This document shows positions 41,765 to 53,148 of a stretch of DNA of 64,000 nt, piece after piece. Source of the DNA: Candidatus Leptofilum gracile (GTDB taxonomy: Bacteria; Chloroflexota; Anaerolineae; Promineifilales; Promineifilaceae); the NCBI GenBank assembly GCA_016713825.1, contig JADJOJ010000001.1, positions 62,001 through 126,000 on the forward strand, given 5' to 3'. The notes below the pieces were generated by a model. That model saw only the letters and a program-made list of their open reading frames with translations. It ran no database searches and was not told the origin of the DNA. Both the position numbers and the translations under genes were made by a program. Position 1 is the stretch's first letter. Every line of letters starts with the position of its first letter.

Positions 41765-43066
41765 TATTCTTTATCTTCCTGAATAAATAGTCTGGCACAA
41801 TATTAGCTTTTACATCTTGCCACTTGATTGGGCAAAGCTTCTTTTGAGTAAAAACAATCGTGGGCACTGTGTAAAACGGCATGGCCACAACACGTGCCCA
41901 TGCAGAGCCCACACCACCATATCTTGGTACTAATAAAAAACTCAAAATCAGGCTTGTGCTCATGCTAAGCATGGCAAAAATAGCCATGACCCGCTGTTGG
42001 TTTGCGACAACCATTAGGCGAGAATTAGGTACGTTCAGAGCAGAAAAAAGCAGTACCCAAAGCAGTATCGAAAAAACATTACTCGCTGCCAGATAATCAG
42101 AGCCATATATTAACCTGATAGCTGTTTCTGAAAATAACGAAAGCATTGTAATAACGATTAAGGCAATTGAGACAATAGCTAGCGTTGACTTTATGTAAAT
42201 CTTCTTGAGCCTGGCTGGGTTTTCGAACGCTTGGGAAATAGTTGGGAATACGGCTAACTGAAAACTTCTCGTACCAAACAGCAAAAGGGTGACTAATGTA
42301 GAGGCTGCCCCATAAACCGCTACGTCACTTTCTGAACGATAAAAGGACAAAATGATCACATCAAACTGATACTCTACAATCAGAATCAGGGACACAAAAA
42401 TGAAGGGAATAGCTATTTTAAGATTTGTAATCCAAAATGAAGGCAGGAATAAAATTTTAAACCGCGTAAAATTTGGATCTGTGTGTGTTAACCAAATATT
42501 AGCACCGAGTTCTAACAAATATGTAATAACAAACAAATAAGAGATATAGAGAACCGATCGCGTGAACCATAGGAGCAGAAGCCCAACGATTGCTCTAAAT
42601 CAGCTAAAAAACAAAATGAGCAAAGTTATTTTTTAATTTTTTCAAGAGCTATCCAGGCAGCTTGGTAAAGGTTGTTCAAACTGCCAGGAATGATAGTCAG
42701 TGTAAAAAGCAAAATAATGTGTTTACTTTGCTCTGAATAAGGCAACAAGGGCATTGCACTTGCTAAGAAAAGCCAAAGAGCGACGGCGATAATTGATCGA
42801 ATACCCACAAAACCAAGCAGGTATTGATTTAAACTGGTTTTATCTTTCGCTACTTCGCGAATAAGCAGCTGATCTAACCCCCAAAGAGAAAAGGTGAGCA
42901 AAATACTTGTATAAGTGTTTGCTAACTTAAATGCGCCTGTATCATCTTGGGTTAATAATCGGGCAAGAAAGATGAAAATTATTGTTTGGCCTAATCTCTG
43001 ACTAATGCCTGCAATAAGATTTAAGACCGAATTTTCTAAGATTTTACGGGCTAGTGGGCTTTTCAT
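41757..43066 (-). pseudogene. Polysaccharide flippase (Wzx-like), frameshifted
   Basis: Two open pieces belong together. The first (43066 to 42626) has NLIAGISQRLGQTIIFIFLARLL and further helices and ends ALEKIKK. The second (42536 to 41757) starts VITYLLELGANIW and has GAASTLVTLLLFGTRSFQLA and MVVANQQRVMAIFAMLS. Between them, translation of the three frames gives ITLLILFFS and then AIVGLLLLWFTRSVLYISY, so one or two single-base errors in A/T runs near 42590-42635 break one gene. The protein would move lipid-linked repeat units across the membrane (MOP superfamily, about 435 residues). Its ATG overlaps the stop of the methyltransferase gene (ATGA), supporting operon translation. Confidence 0.75.
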
Positions 43067-43999
43067 TGCGTAGCCCTAGCAAACACTGTAAGCACGGTTC
43101 CTTTGCTTTGCTTATTTAAGTTAGAAAAGTAAGGGGTGGTGATTATTGACCATATTGGCAGGTGGGCCATTCTGGAAAGAAATTGCTTGATTGGTTTACT
43201 TAATTTTGTATTGCTATTCATTTTAGTTTGCCAACTTGCCACCCAAGTGTGATACGTACCGAGAGCATGTTCTTGTGCCTCAAAGTGAAATCCTGTTATT
43301 TGTAAGAGTAATTGAAGGTTTTCTCCATGAAAGAGATATAAATGGCGCGGAGCATCATAACCAATCCAAGCGGAGTCAAAAGAACTGGCTTCCTTGCTAT
43401 TTGGGTCTGGTATTGAAAAATGAGAAGCCCACCTGGCTTGAGGAGGTTACGAGCCTTGGCCAACACCTGCAAAGGTTGATGTGTATGCTCTAATACATCC
43501 CACATCGTAATGACATCGAACTTATTTTGGGAGGCTGGGTATGTTAGCAGATCGCCATTGTAAACATCCAAGTTTAGCCGTTTTTGGGCATATTGAGCCG
43601 CTTCCGTTTGGAGTTCTATGCCGTTCACATCCCAGTTCAATTTGCGCATTTCTGCAAGATAATTGCCGGTAGCACAACCAATGTCTAATAGACGGCCGTT
43701 CAATTCTCGATCCGTTACTGACCTGATTTGATGCTGCAAATTATAGCGCCGCTTCCAGCGCATAATAACCCATCTTTCGTCGGCAATTGCAGGGCGATAA
43801 GCGGCATAGGTTGATGGATAATACGCTTCGATCGAAGACTCAGTCGGTCTCGGGTTCAAAATAGCACCTGACATTCTGGACAGCGATGCCACGCAAAGTC
43901 GCCAGGTAGCTGAAACCACCAATCTGGACGGGAAAATAGTTTTTTTGATGGCGTTGTATGCCCGAAAGGGCAATGTACCACTTCAAATTCAGGTAGCAT
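43063..43999 (-). pseudogene. SAM-dependent methyltransferase with N-terminal cysteine motif, two frameshifts
   Basis: The start at 43999 reads MLPEFEVVHCPFGHTTPSKK and RPDWWFQLPGDFAWHRCPEC, a common N-terminus of glycan or aglycone methyltransferases. One base is missing from A4 (plus strand 43858-43861); the frame then continues NPRPTESSIEAYYPSTYAAY, motif I LLDIGCATGNYLAEM and ITMWDVLEHTHQPLQVL. A second missing base near 43403-43405 shifts to SSFDSAWIGYDAPRHLYLFH, then to the C-terminus ending GTVLTVFARATQ at 43063. With both bases restored the gene has about 312 codons. The stop overlaps the flippase ATG by 4 bp. The glycosyltransferase upstream ends 1 bp before its start. Confidence 0.8.
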
Positions 44000-44000
44000 G

Positions 44001-45182
44001 TTATGACTCAGTTTTATAAATGCGCCAATAAAAATTCTCTAACTGTTCGGTAACATGAGACCAATCAAATTGGGTTTCCGCCAGAAAACGGCCGTTTCGA
44101 CCATACTGGTGACGCATTTCAATATTCTTCAAAAGAGATAAAGATTTTTCTGCAAATTGGTCTGGATTATCTTTCGAAAGTACACCAATGGGATACGGTT
44201 CCTGAAACAAACCAGCCAGATCACCAACGTCTGTGCTTACAACCGCCCGTCCACTAGCCATGTAGTCATTAATTTTCATCGGCCAACGTCCCCTGTTGGC
44301 AAGCGTATTTTTTAGTGGTAGCCAAAGCAAATCACAGGCTGCTAAATACAGATTCATCTCTTCTTGAGATACAAACCCCGTTTCAACAACATCTGTTGGA
44401 ATAGAAAAATGTGCAGCTATATTTGTTTTGTGTTGACCAATAAGCAACAGCTGTGCCTTTGGAATCTGTTCCTGAACAATATGAAATGCGTCAGCCATTA
44501 GGCCTGCATCATTAGGAAAAGCCTGCCCCAAATGCCCAATAAGAACAGCCTCTGAAGCAATACCTAGTTGTTCCCTTGCTGTTTTCTGAGCAATGACATT
44601 AATCTTTTGCACATCTGCCCCATTTGGTAACCAGTGAATACTTTCGGGTTTCACGCCTAAATCAATCGCTCGTTTTTTTAAGACAGAATTAATTGCGGTC
44701 GTGCCATCTGCTTTTTGTCGGAAGTTCTCTTCGTAAAATGTTTCTACAGGCCGCAGCAAAAAACGCACCCAGGGAGAACGCTCTTCAACAGAACCACCGC
44801 GACCAAACCAATCACACCAATCTAAAACCAGCGATGCGCCTCTGTTTTGACGGTGTGCATACAAAGCAGGGTAAATCACGACTGGTCGGGATTCAAAACC
44901 ATGAACAAGGTCAAAGGAACGGCCGTTCAACCACAGGCATCGACGAGCCACCTCGTAAAAATCCCAACCAGTTCTTAGTTTACCAAACAACAACGCAGGA
45001 GAAAGCACCACCTTCACTCCCTCCCACACGTCTTCCTGAAAAAAAACTTTGTTATGCAGAGAAGTCGCCATGATCGTTACATCATGACCTCGCTCAACCA
45101 AATGCCTGGCAAATCCAAAAACACGATAAAAAGTGCCCCCACCCTGCCAAGGCATATTAAAGCTAATAAATAAAATACGCAT
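44001..45182 (-). CDS. Glycosyltransferase family 4 (GT-B fold)
   Basis: 393 residues from the ATG at 45182; the open frame extends to 45227 but overlaps the upstream gene. N-terminal Rossmann half: MRILFISFNMPWQGGGTFYR with the glycine loop, then FDLVHGFESRPVVIYPALYA. C-terminal half: IHWLPNGADVQKINV, IGHLGQAFPNDAGLMADAFH and WPMKINDYMASGRAVVSTDV, where GT4 enzymes bind the nucleotide sugar. It would add a sugar from an NDP or GDP donor to a lipid-linked intermediate at the cytoplasmic face. It is in the middle of a minus-strand polysaccharide operon; donor and acceptor are unknown. Confidence 0.85.
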   Translation of the reverse strand: MRILFISFNMPWQGGGTFYRVFGFARHLVERGHDVTIMATSLHNKVFFQEDVWEGVKVVLSPALLFGKLRTGWDFYEVARRCLWLNGRSFDLVHGFESRPVVIYPALYAHRQNRGASLVLDWCDWFGRGGSVEERSPWVRFLLRPVETFYEENFRQKADGTTAINSVLKKRAIDLGVKPESIHWLPNGADVQKINVIAQKTAREQLGIASEAVLIGHLGQAFPNDAGLMADAFHIVQEQIPKAQLLLIGQHKTNIAAHFSIPTDVVETGFVSQEEMNLYLAACDLLWLPLKNTLANRGRWPMKINDYMASGRAVVSTDVGDLAGLFQEPYPIGVLSKDNPDQFAEKSLSLLKNIEMRHQYGRNGRFLAETQFDWSHVTEQLENFYWRIYKTES

Positions 45183-45187
45183 TTCTC

Positions 45188-46071
45188 TTAAAATGCCTCT
45201 CTCAAGCCATCTTGCAATCCACGCCAATACGAGTGTAAAGCCTTGTAACGTCCCTTACTCAATAAGCGCAATGACGTCTTGATAGCGCTGCCAGTACGCC
45301 AAAAAATCACAATAGGCCACCGTACATTGCGCGTATGCTTCCGAAAATAACGAATGCTAGAACGAGCCATCCAGTAACGTTCGCTCGGGCTATCACTTCC
45401 CCCACTGCTTGCTGAAACCACATGCCACATATGTGCAGAAGGCTTTAAGCGCAAACGAAATCCTGCTAATCTAGCCTGACGACAAAATCTAAATCCTCAT
45501 AGTAAAGAAAAAAACCTTCATCAGGCAATCCCACCTCTTCCAAAATCCTGCGAGACAGCAATACGGCACAAAAAGGTGCGTCATCAATGTCAATCGGTTT
45601 TTCCCATTGCCCATTGTCAATTTGGTTATCGCCTGGGCGTACAATTTCTAAATTCCACGAATTCGCCCAGCCCCCAATGCTCCAAATCCGTTGAGGCTCG
45701 TCAGCGTAATAAATTTTAGGCATCACCAATCCAATTTCAGGTGAATCGTTAGCTTCATCCACTAACTTTTCAACACAATCTGAAGCCAACAATGTGTCAT
45801 TGTTTAACAGAAAAATATAATCGAATTTCTTACTCAATGCCCGACGAAAACCAGCATTATACCCTCCGGTAGGGCCTAAATTTTTGGGTAAGTCTAAAAT
45901 TTCTACCATTGGGAAATTTTTTGAAACTTGTTCAACGGTATCATCTTCACTGTTATTATTCACTAGCAAAACTAATAGGTTTTGATAAGTTTGGGCCAAT
46001 ATCGAAGCCAGACAAGGTATAGTTTTATCTACTTGATTCCAAGCCGTTACAATTACGCAAACCGATTTCAT
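45188..46071 (-). pseudogene. Glycosyltransferase family 2 (rhamnosyltransferase-like), one frameshift
   Basis: The first piece (46071 to 45466) has a GT2 N-terminus VCVIVTAWNQVDKTIPCLAS, the NNNSEDDTVE loop, the DXD-type motif FLLNNDTLL and FFLYYEDLDF. There the frame breaks; adding one base to A4 at 45484-45487 (plus strand) gives DLDFCRQARLAGFRLRLKP and joins the second piece (RLKPSAHMWHVVSASSGGSD, ending DGLREAF at 45188). That HxxSAS region is typical of the C-terminus of these enzymes. The restored protein has about 294 residues. Its stop lies 6 bp before the next gene's start. The gap upstream, 46072-46268, holds no clear gene. Confidence 0.82.
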
Positions 46072-46268
46072 AATCTTACACCTATCTTATTTCCATATTT
46101 GCTTTCTTGAACAGACTCTTACCAAAATCAGATTTTCTTCAAGCAAAAAGCAAAGCTATCGTGATGCGACGTTTTCGCTCCGCAGCTTTGGGCCTTGAAG
46201 TAAAATTCTTTGACGTATGTTTATTTGGTATAACATATTTTTTGGAGTACCTGCTTGGAAATTCTATA

Positions 46269-47867
46269 CTAATTACATGGCGGAACCTGGTATACCCAAA
46301 ATCTTCTTGACTCAGCAGACAAAAATGGACCCTCAAATTGTTGAATAAGACAAGCCTTTTCTAACAAAGCAATTCTTTTGTCGTATGCCTCAACAGTCAT
46401 TTGGGTCGGGTCATTACCCGCTTCACTGGCAATCAAATAATCAACCCCCTCCGTCTGAAACCATTCCAGCGGCTGGTCAGCTAGATGAAACAATCTTGTT
46501 GTTGTCCATTTGTCGGGGTTTAGATTTGGTGCAAAATATTCAATCGCCAACTTGCTCCCAGCGGGGATATTTTGCTCAATCCAGTTTTGCGTTATGGTAC
46601 GCACATCGGGCTCATAAAATATTTTGGAAATAACGATCGAATTATTTAGCAAAATCAAGAAAAGTGACAGGGGAAGGATCATAGAAAAATTAGGTGATAA
46701 TTTATAGTTAGCTAGGCGTGCTTTTAGTTGCTGCTGTAAAAAATCTATAACCAATACACCCCACAAAACAAAAATTGGCGCAGTGGGCAACCACATTCGA
46801 GCTTGATGTGTGGTTTGCGTAACGATGGCTATCCAAAGAAAAACAGCAAAAGAACTTATGATTAAGCCTCGTTCGCGCCATATACGTATGCTAAAAAAGA
46901 AGCCAATAAACCCAAGAAAAACCAATATAATATTCGGGCTTGTTACGTGATAGGAAAGATGCCATAACCAACTAGGTTGCGATAATTCAACAGAAGGGGC
47001 ATTATAAAGACGGAAGGCGTACCCAGACCAGTATAAAAATTTTGGCAGATTGAGTAAAGCGTAGGGTGTGCCGACAAGAAAACCAAAAAACATGCCAATC
47101 GGTGCAGATAAAACGCGTAACGATAACAAGCTATCTAATCTTTTCACTTTCAAAAAAATTACGAGCAATATGGGAATGATTAAAACGATCCCATTAAGTT
47201 TTGTCGATGCTGTCAGACCACTTACGAATGATGCGCCGACAAAGGCCCACATAGAATCTGTGTCCCAATTGTCGTAGGCACGCAGGAGTAAATAAAGTGA
47301 AATGGTTGAAAAAAATGTGAGGGCGATATCCGTTGTGGCAAAATGCGCATGTTTTACTAGGTCTGGTAAAACGGCCGTTAACCCAGCAGCCACGAGAGCT
47401 TGCCTTCTATTCCCCAATCTGTCTGCAAGAAGATAGACAACCAGAATTAGTAAGGTACTCAGAATAACTGATAATAACCTTGCACCCACAAAGAACTCGG
47501 GATGGGGATAGATAGCGGGGTAAGAGCCACGCTCAAAAACAGTTAACTGTTCCGGAGAAGTAAAAATGCCATTTCGTGCTGCATACAAATAAACAACCGT
47601 GGAAACGGCCGTTAATAAATAAATATGCAGCGTACCGTATTCCATTCGCACGGGTTCTAGATTACCCGTTTTGATAATAGTAATAGCCGGCATTAGAACC
47701 GCATCTTCATCAGGATGTTCTAAATTAGGTAACCCAAAGCCAACCCCCCACAAACGCACCGCTAATCCAATAATCATAAAACCGGTCAGGATAACGGCCG
47801 TTTGATGCCCATGCCAAAATGATTGGGCATAGGAAACAAATGAATTTCTCCAGCGATACAAGTTCAT
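46269..47867 (-). CDS. GT-C membrane glycosyltransferase (ArnT/PMT_2-like)
   Basis: 532 residues with about twelve predicted helices. The first outer loop reads LPNLEHPDEDAVLMPAITI, with the acidic residues needed by GT-C enzymes. LVKHAHFATTDIALTFFSTI and STKLNGIVLIIPILLVIFL match the PMT_2 domain. The C-terminal ~130 residues are outside the membrane (NIPAGSKLAIEYFAPN, WFQTEGVDYLIASEAG), usual for this family, and lack the modules of the 12.5-24.7 kb cluster. Predicted activity: sugar transfer from polyprenyl-phosphate donors at the outer face. It sits between GT4 and GT2 genes of the polysaccharide locus. Three ACGGCCGT sites (47371, 47603, 47792). Confidence 0.83.
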   Translation of the reverse strand: MNLYRWRNSFVSYAQSFWHGHQTAVILTGFMIIGLAVRLWGVGFGLPNLEHPDEDAVLMPAITIIKTGNLEPVRMEYGTLHIYLLTAVSTVVYLYAARNGIFTSPEQLTVFERGSYPAIYPHPEFFVGARLLSVILSTLLILVVYLLADRLGNRRQALVAAGLTAVLPDLVKHAHFATTDIALTFFSTISLYLLLRAYDNWDTDSMWAFVGASFVSGLTASTKLNGIVLIIPILLVIFLKVKRLDSLLSLRVLSAPIGMFFGFLVGTPYALLNLPKFLYWSGYAFRLYNAPSVELSQPSWLWHLSYHVTSPNIILVFLGFIGFFFSIRIWRERGLIISSFAVFLWIAIVTQTTHQARMWLPTAPIFVLWGVLVIDFLQQQLKARLANYKLSPNFSMILPLSLFLILLNNSIVISKIFYEPDVRTITQNWIEQNIPAGSKLAIEYFAPNLNPDKWTTTRLFHLADQPLEWFQTEGVDYLIASEAGNDPTQMTVEAYDKRIALLEKACLIQQFEGPFLSAESRRFWVYQVPPCN

Positions 47868-47906
47868 TGTGTTCAGACAGAATCCTTTGCTTGCTTCATA
47901 CTATTC

Positions 47907-49070
47907 CTACTGATTAACACGATCAAAGAGAATCTTTTGCAAACGCGCTCCCAGTGCCACAATTCGATTTTGCTGCACCCGAATGTACGCATTATCTACT
48001 AACTTTTGTCTCAAATCTGAAGAAGCTTGTAATTGCAAAATTCCAGCAGCCAATTTTTGGGGATTTTCCCGATCAACCAGATAAACATGCTGCCCATGTG
48101 CCAGCTCCTGACGGATTGTGTCTGCATCTCCAGTGATGACAGGTCGCTGCATCATCATGCCTTCCCAAATTTTGTTCTGAATAGTACAGAGAGATTGCTT
48201 AGTTGTCCCAAATACGCCGAGGCATATATGTGATTTGGCTATTTCACCTGGCAAATCCTCTTTATCTATCCACCCACGAAAATGCACATTCTTTAGCTGA
48301 ATATCCTTTGCTAGTTGTTCTACTTTTTTGCGTTCCTGACCATCACCATAAAAGTCAAACTGAATGGTTGGATCATCTTGCAATAAAGCAGCCGCACGAA
48401 GCATAGTCTCGATACCATGCAAGGGAATAAAAGTCCCATAATAAAGAACTCTGAAATGATCTGTCGGTGGATGAAGATCGGGACGTGGAAAGTAGATACG
48501 ATCATCTACACCAAGTGGAACCAGCTTAAATTTTTTTGGTGATAGGTTGTATTTTTGACAATAATATTCTTGATACTCAGGCGTATCCGCAATAAGAAGA
48601 TCCGGTAATTTAAGACCTATTTTTTCCAAAAGAAAAATAAGTTTCCCCGTGAATGGGCTTTTTTTTGTTAATCCGCGCTCTTCAGCAATCAAGTGCAGTG
48701 ACATTAAAATGTCCAAAGCCATCGGCTTGCGTCGCCACCAGCTGAGTAGACGGCCCAAAAAGACATCAAACTGACCGGGGTACCCAACCAGCATGATGTC
48801 ATAGGCAGGCATTTGGGTGTGCGTGCGCAGCAGTTGCAGGTAAGCACGTAAAACGCGCAACAAAAATTTTGGGTTGCGCCAGCCACCACTAGCTTGCGCA
48901 ACCCGGTCTGCCACGCTGTGCCAAAGCTGTGCGTGGCATTCATAAACAACGGCCCCTTGTGAGCGCAGCCCATGAATAATTACCTGGTTTCGGACATAAT
49001 TGGCGCGGTAAGTTCCAAAAAAACAGATGCGTAACGGCCGTTCCCCATCTTCCAAATCGTTGTGTCTCAT
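47907..49070 (-). CDS. Glycosyltransferase family 4 (GT-B fold)
   Basis: 387 residues from the ATG at 49070; a TTG at 49079 would overlap the fcl end. The N-terminal half starts LRICFFGTYRANYVRNQVII. The C-terminal donor domain has FRVLYYGTFIPLHGIETML, IQFDFYGDGQERKKVEQL, VHFRGWIDKEDLPGEIAKSH and KIWEGMMMQRPVITGDADT with the conserved Glu. The sequence ALDILMSLHLIAEERGL suggests the subgroup that uses GDP- or UDP-sugars in exopolysaccharide assembly. It follows GDP-fucose synthase by 10 bp, so fucose is a plausible donor sugar (inference). Confidence 0.85.
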   Translation of the reverse strand: MRHNDLEDGERPLRICFFGTYRANYVRNQVIIHGLRSQGAVVYECHAQLWHSVADRVAQASGGWRNPKFLLRVLRAYLQLLRTHTQMPAYDIMLVGYPGQFDVFLGRLLSWWRRKPMALDILMSLHLIAEERGLTKKSPFTGKLIFLLEKIGLKLPDLLIADTPEYQEYYCQKYNLSPKKFKLVPLGVDDRIYFPRPDLHPPTDHFRVLYYGTFIPLHGIETMLRAAALLQDDPTIQFDFYGDGQERKKVEQLAKDIQLKNVHFRGWIDKEDLPGEIAKSHICLGVFGTTKQSLCTIQNKIWEGMMMQRPVITGDADTIRQELAHGQHVYLVDRENPQKLAAGILQLQASSDLRQKLVDNAYIRVQQNRIVALGARLQKILFDRVNQ

Positions 49071-49080
49071 GAATACCAAA

Positions 49081-50028
49081 TTATGCTTGTATCAGCCCAC
49101 GTTCCGCACGATACCAATCTATAACCTCGCGAACGCCTGAACGAAAATCCATCTCTGACCTAAATCCAAATTCCTTCTCAGCTCGGCTTACATCTAGTTT
49201 ACGCCTCGGTTGCCCATTTGGCTTTGTTACATCCCAAACTATTTTTCCGTTAAACCCTGTTTCTTGGGTAATTACTTCAACCAATTCCCGGATGCCAATT
49301 TCAAAACTAGAACCAATGTTAACAGGATCAGGTTTATCATATAACTTTGTCGCCAGCACAATCGCCTCCGCGGCCTCTGTTACATGCAAAAATTCACGCG
49401 TGGGGCTTCCATCTCCCCATACAATCAATTCCCGTTCCCCATTTTCAATCGCATCAAAGCATTTTTTTATAAGTGCCGGAATTACATGACTGCTGCCAGG
49501 ATCAAAATTGTCTTCTGGCCCGTATAAATTCACAGGAATTAGATGAATAGCATTAAAGTTATACTGTTCGCGATAAGCTTGACCTTGTACTAACATCATC
49601 TTTTTTGCCAGGCCATATGGCGCATTGGTCTCTTCTGGATATCCATTCCAGATATCTTCTTCACGGAAGGGTATAGGCGCAAATTTTGGATATGAACAAA
49701 TGGTGCTAATTCCAACAAACTTCTCCACGTTATGCAGCCGCGCCGTTTCCATCAGTTGCGTAGACATCATCAAATTGTCGTAGAAAAACTCTCCCGGCCT
49801 TTCCCGATTTGCCCCAATGCCACCAACAACAGCGGCAAGATGAATTACAATTTCAGGTTTACTATCTCTGAAAACTTGTTCAACCGCGTCTTGACGACGT
49901 AAATCATACTGTGCACTACGAGGGATGAAAAGCTGGTCACACCCCTCTTTCTTTAATCTCTGCACAAGAAATTTACCAAGGAAACCACTGCCACCCGTAA
50001 CCATGATTCGTTTATTTTTGATATCCAT
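49081..50028 (-). CDS. fcl: GDP-L-fucose synthase
   Basis: 315 residues, usual length. NAD(P) motif MVTGGSGFLGKFLV, VGGIGANRERPGEFFYDNLM, the catalytic Ser/Cys region STICSYPKFAPIPF, YGLAKKMMLVQGQAYR with the Tyr-Lys pair, and NLYGPEDNFDPGSSHVIPAL are all specific for this family. The enzyme epimerises and reduces GDP-4-keto-6-deoxymannose to GDP-L-fucose. GDP-mannose dehydratase (gmd) is not adjacent and must be elsewhere. This is the first gene of the minus-strand polysaccharide operon; the 213-bp gap to def, on the other strand, should hold both promoters. Confidence 0.93.
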   Translation of the reverse strand: MDIKNKRIMVTGGSGFLGKFLVQRLKKEGCDQLFIPRSAQYDLRRQDAVEQVFRDSKPEIVIHLAAVVGGIGANRERPGEFFYDNLMMSTQLMETARLHNVEKFVGISTICSYPKFAPIPFREEDIWNGYPEETNAPYGLAKKMMLVQGQAYREQYNFNAIHLIPVNLYGPEDNFDPGSSHVIPALIKKCFDAIENGERELIVWGDGSPTREFLHVTEAAEAIVLATKLYDKPDPVNIGSSFEIGIRELVEVITQETGFNGKIVWDVTKPNGQPRRKLDVSRAEKEFGFRSEMDFRSGVREVIDWYRAERGLIQA

Positions 50029-50241
50029 ATTTACCTCACCACCATGGCCAAACCACGGAAAAATCTTGAAACCGACGGGCCATTGCTCTGCCTTTTGGAT
50101 TCGATTCGCCTGATTATAATTTATTGATTCAATCTATGCGACCTTGGCAAAGCCCTATGAAATTTAATGTCTAAAAAGAACGTAACTACAAGGCCCCAAC
50201 ATCACTTGCCCCTGCTCCTAATCCGCAGATAATTAAGGACT

Positions 50242-50841
50242 ATGACTGAATTACAAATTGTGACCCTACCCGATGAGGTGCTGCGCCAAAAAGCCCGTCC
50301 TGTTACCAAGTTCGACAACGAGCTGCAAACCCTTATTGATAATATGATTGAAACGATGCGCGCCGCCAATGGCGTGGGGCTGGCCGCGCCCCAAATTGGC
50401 CAATCGCTCCAGCTGGCCGTCATCGAAACGCTGCCTAAAGAGGATGACCAGGGTGAAGATATTCCCAATTCGCGCGAGCTGTTTGTGATTGCCAATCCGC
50501 GCGTTGTCTGGGAATCACGCGAAGTGATTGACGGCATCGAAGGCTGTTTGTCGATTCCAGGGTACGTGGGCGAGGTAGAGCGCGCTTACTCAATTCGCGT
50601 CCGCGCCCAAGATCGGCGCGGCAAGCCGCTCAAGCTGCGCCTGAAGGGGTGGACGGCCCGTATCTTTCAGCATGAAATTGACCATCTCAACGGGGTCCTC
50701 TACATCGACAAGCTCACCGACCGGGAAAACTTTTGGACCGACGAGGAGTATTACAACATGCGGCAGGCGGAAATGGAAGCGGAAGAAGCTGAAGAAGTTG
50801 ATGGGGTGGCAGAAACGGCCGCTCCCGAACCCAACGAATAA
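50242..50841 (+). CDS. def: Peptide deformylase
   Basis: 199 residues. All three metal and catalytic motifs are present: GVGLAAPQIG (about residues 44-53), EGCLSIPG with the metal cysteine, and QHEIDHLNGVLY with the two metal histidines and catalytic Glu. It removes the formyl group from new proteins. The C-terminal ~30 residues are acidic and probably disordered (EAEEAEEVDGVAETAA), an extension relative to typical 165-residue enzymes. It is the first gene of a plus-strand group; gatC follows after 69 bp that include repeated aaccatt units. Confidence 0.95.
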   Translation: MTELQIVTLPDEVLRQKARPVTKFDNELQTLIDNMIETMRAANGVGLAAPQIGQSLQLAVIETLPKEDDQGEDIPNSRELFVIANPRVVWESREVIDGIEGCLSIPGYVGEVERAYSIRVRAQDRRGKPLKLRLKGWTARIFQHEIDHLNGVLYIDKLTDRENFWTDEEYYNMRQAEMEAEEAEEVDGVAETAAPEPNE

Positions 50842-50910
50842 TTTTCAACCGCAGCATCTGCAAAAAATAACCATTTACAATTAACCATTAACCATTCCGA
50901 AGGATTTTCC

Positions 50911-51213
50911 ATGTCGCTAACCCTCGCCGATGTTGAAAAAATTGCCAACCTGGCCCGCCTGGAACTGACCGAAGCGGAAAAGAAGCAGTACCTGGAGCAG
51001 CTCTCTGCCATCTTGCACTACGCCGAGCGGCTCAACGAGCTGGACCTGACCGACATTCCCCCCACTTCCCACGCCATCGCCCAACAAAATATTATGCGGC
51101 CCGACGTGGCCGAGCCATCTTTGCCCATGGAAGACCTCCTGCACAACGCCCCGCAGCAAAAAGAGAACCAGTTTGTGGTTCAGGCGGTGCTCGACGACGG
51201 CGGGAGCGCCTAG
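50911..51213 (+). CDS. gatC: Aspartyl/glutamyl-tRNA amidotransferase subunit C
   Basis: 100 residues. LTLADVEKIANLARLELTEAEKK at the N-terminus, quoted in parts as VEKIANLARLELTEAE, and LDLTDIPPTSHAI are the family signature; the C-terminus ends in ENQFVVQAVLD. GatC clamps the GatA/GatB interface in the complex that amidates Glu-tRNAGln or Asp-tRNAAsn. gatA follows after 85 bp, but gatB lies 5.8 kb downstream behind unrelated genes. AAGGA lies before the ATG. Confidence 0.95.
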   Translation: MSLTLADVEKIANLARLELTEAEKKQYLEQLSAILHYAERLNELDLTDIPPTSHAIAQQNIMRPDVAEPSLPMEDLLHNAPQQKENQFVVQAVLDDGGSA

Positions 51214-51226
51214 CTGATAAACATTT

Positions 51227-51290
51227 TTATCAACAGATTACACAGATGGCGCAGATTAAAAATCTGATAAATCTGCGTAATCTTTGATTT
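51227..51290. repeat. Palindromic element between gatC and gatA
   Basis: Left arm cagattacacagatggcgcagatt and right arm aatctgataaatctgcgtaatct are imperfect complements; arms are given in short pieces: agattacacagat and atctgcgtaatct. Another of the cgcagatt-type intergenic families. It ends 9 bp before the gatA start and may influence its translation. Confidence 0.6.
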
Positions 51291-51298
51291 TCATTCTT

Positions 51299-52755
<1,457 letters not shown>

Positions 52756-52759
<4 letters not shown>

Positions 52760-53148
52760 AAGAACTGTCACCATCTGAACGTTCGCAAATAGTTGAAGCA
52801 ATCAAGGCTATGGGTGAAGGTATCCGCTGGAAGGCCGATAGCGCTGAACGTCATTTACAAAAACGGATTGCTCGTGGTCACTTGCCCACAACCGCCACGA
52901 TGGAAGATTACGAGCATGTGATTCATTCTGTTCTGCAAGATAAATCTGCTCAGGTTTTTCGCTACTGGTACAATCGCAAACCTTACTTGACCTTGGTAAC
53001 GGCCGTTCAATCCAAACAATGGTTGGTAATGTTTTCGTATGATGGCCTCATGGAAACAGCTTTTATCATTGAACGTCCTGAACAATATTTGAACAAACCT
53101 GGATTTGAAGAAATCGGGACTTTAAGCGAGGTTCAACATGAGTTATAA
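52756..53148 (+). CDS. Small protein of unknown function, first of a coupled pair
   Basis: 130 residues; ATG overlaps the gatA stop. I do not recognise the family with certainty. The N-terminus is helical and charged (SERSQIVEAIKAMGEG), then HLQKRIARGHLPTTATMEDYEHVI and a beta-rich part (FRYWYNRKPYLTLVTAVQSK, WLVMFSYDGLMETAFIIE). The order of helix, His-containing loop and beta strands with YEHVIHSVL recalls compact RelE/BECR-type nuclease toxins, but no catalytic set can be proven. It overlaps the next small gene by 11 bp. Codon use and AT content differ from gatA, and the pair splits the gat genes, so horizontal arrival is plausible. Confidence 0.7.

Noticed and set aside
43840..43870. UGA read as selenocysteine in the methyltransferase, given the tRNA-Sec
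   Set aside because: The UGA is explained by a missing base in a T/A run; the correct frame continues without it, and no cysteine is expected at this place.
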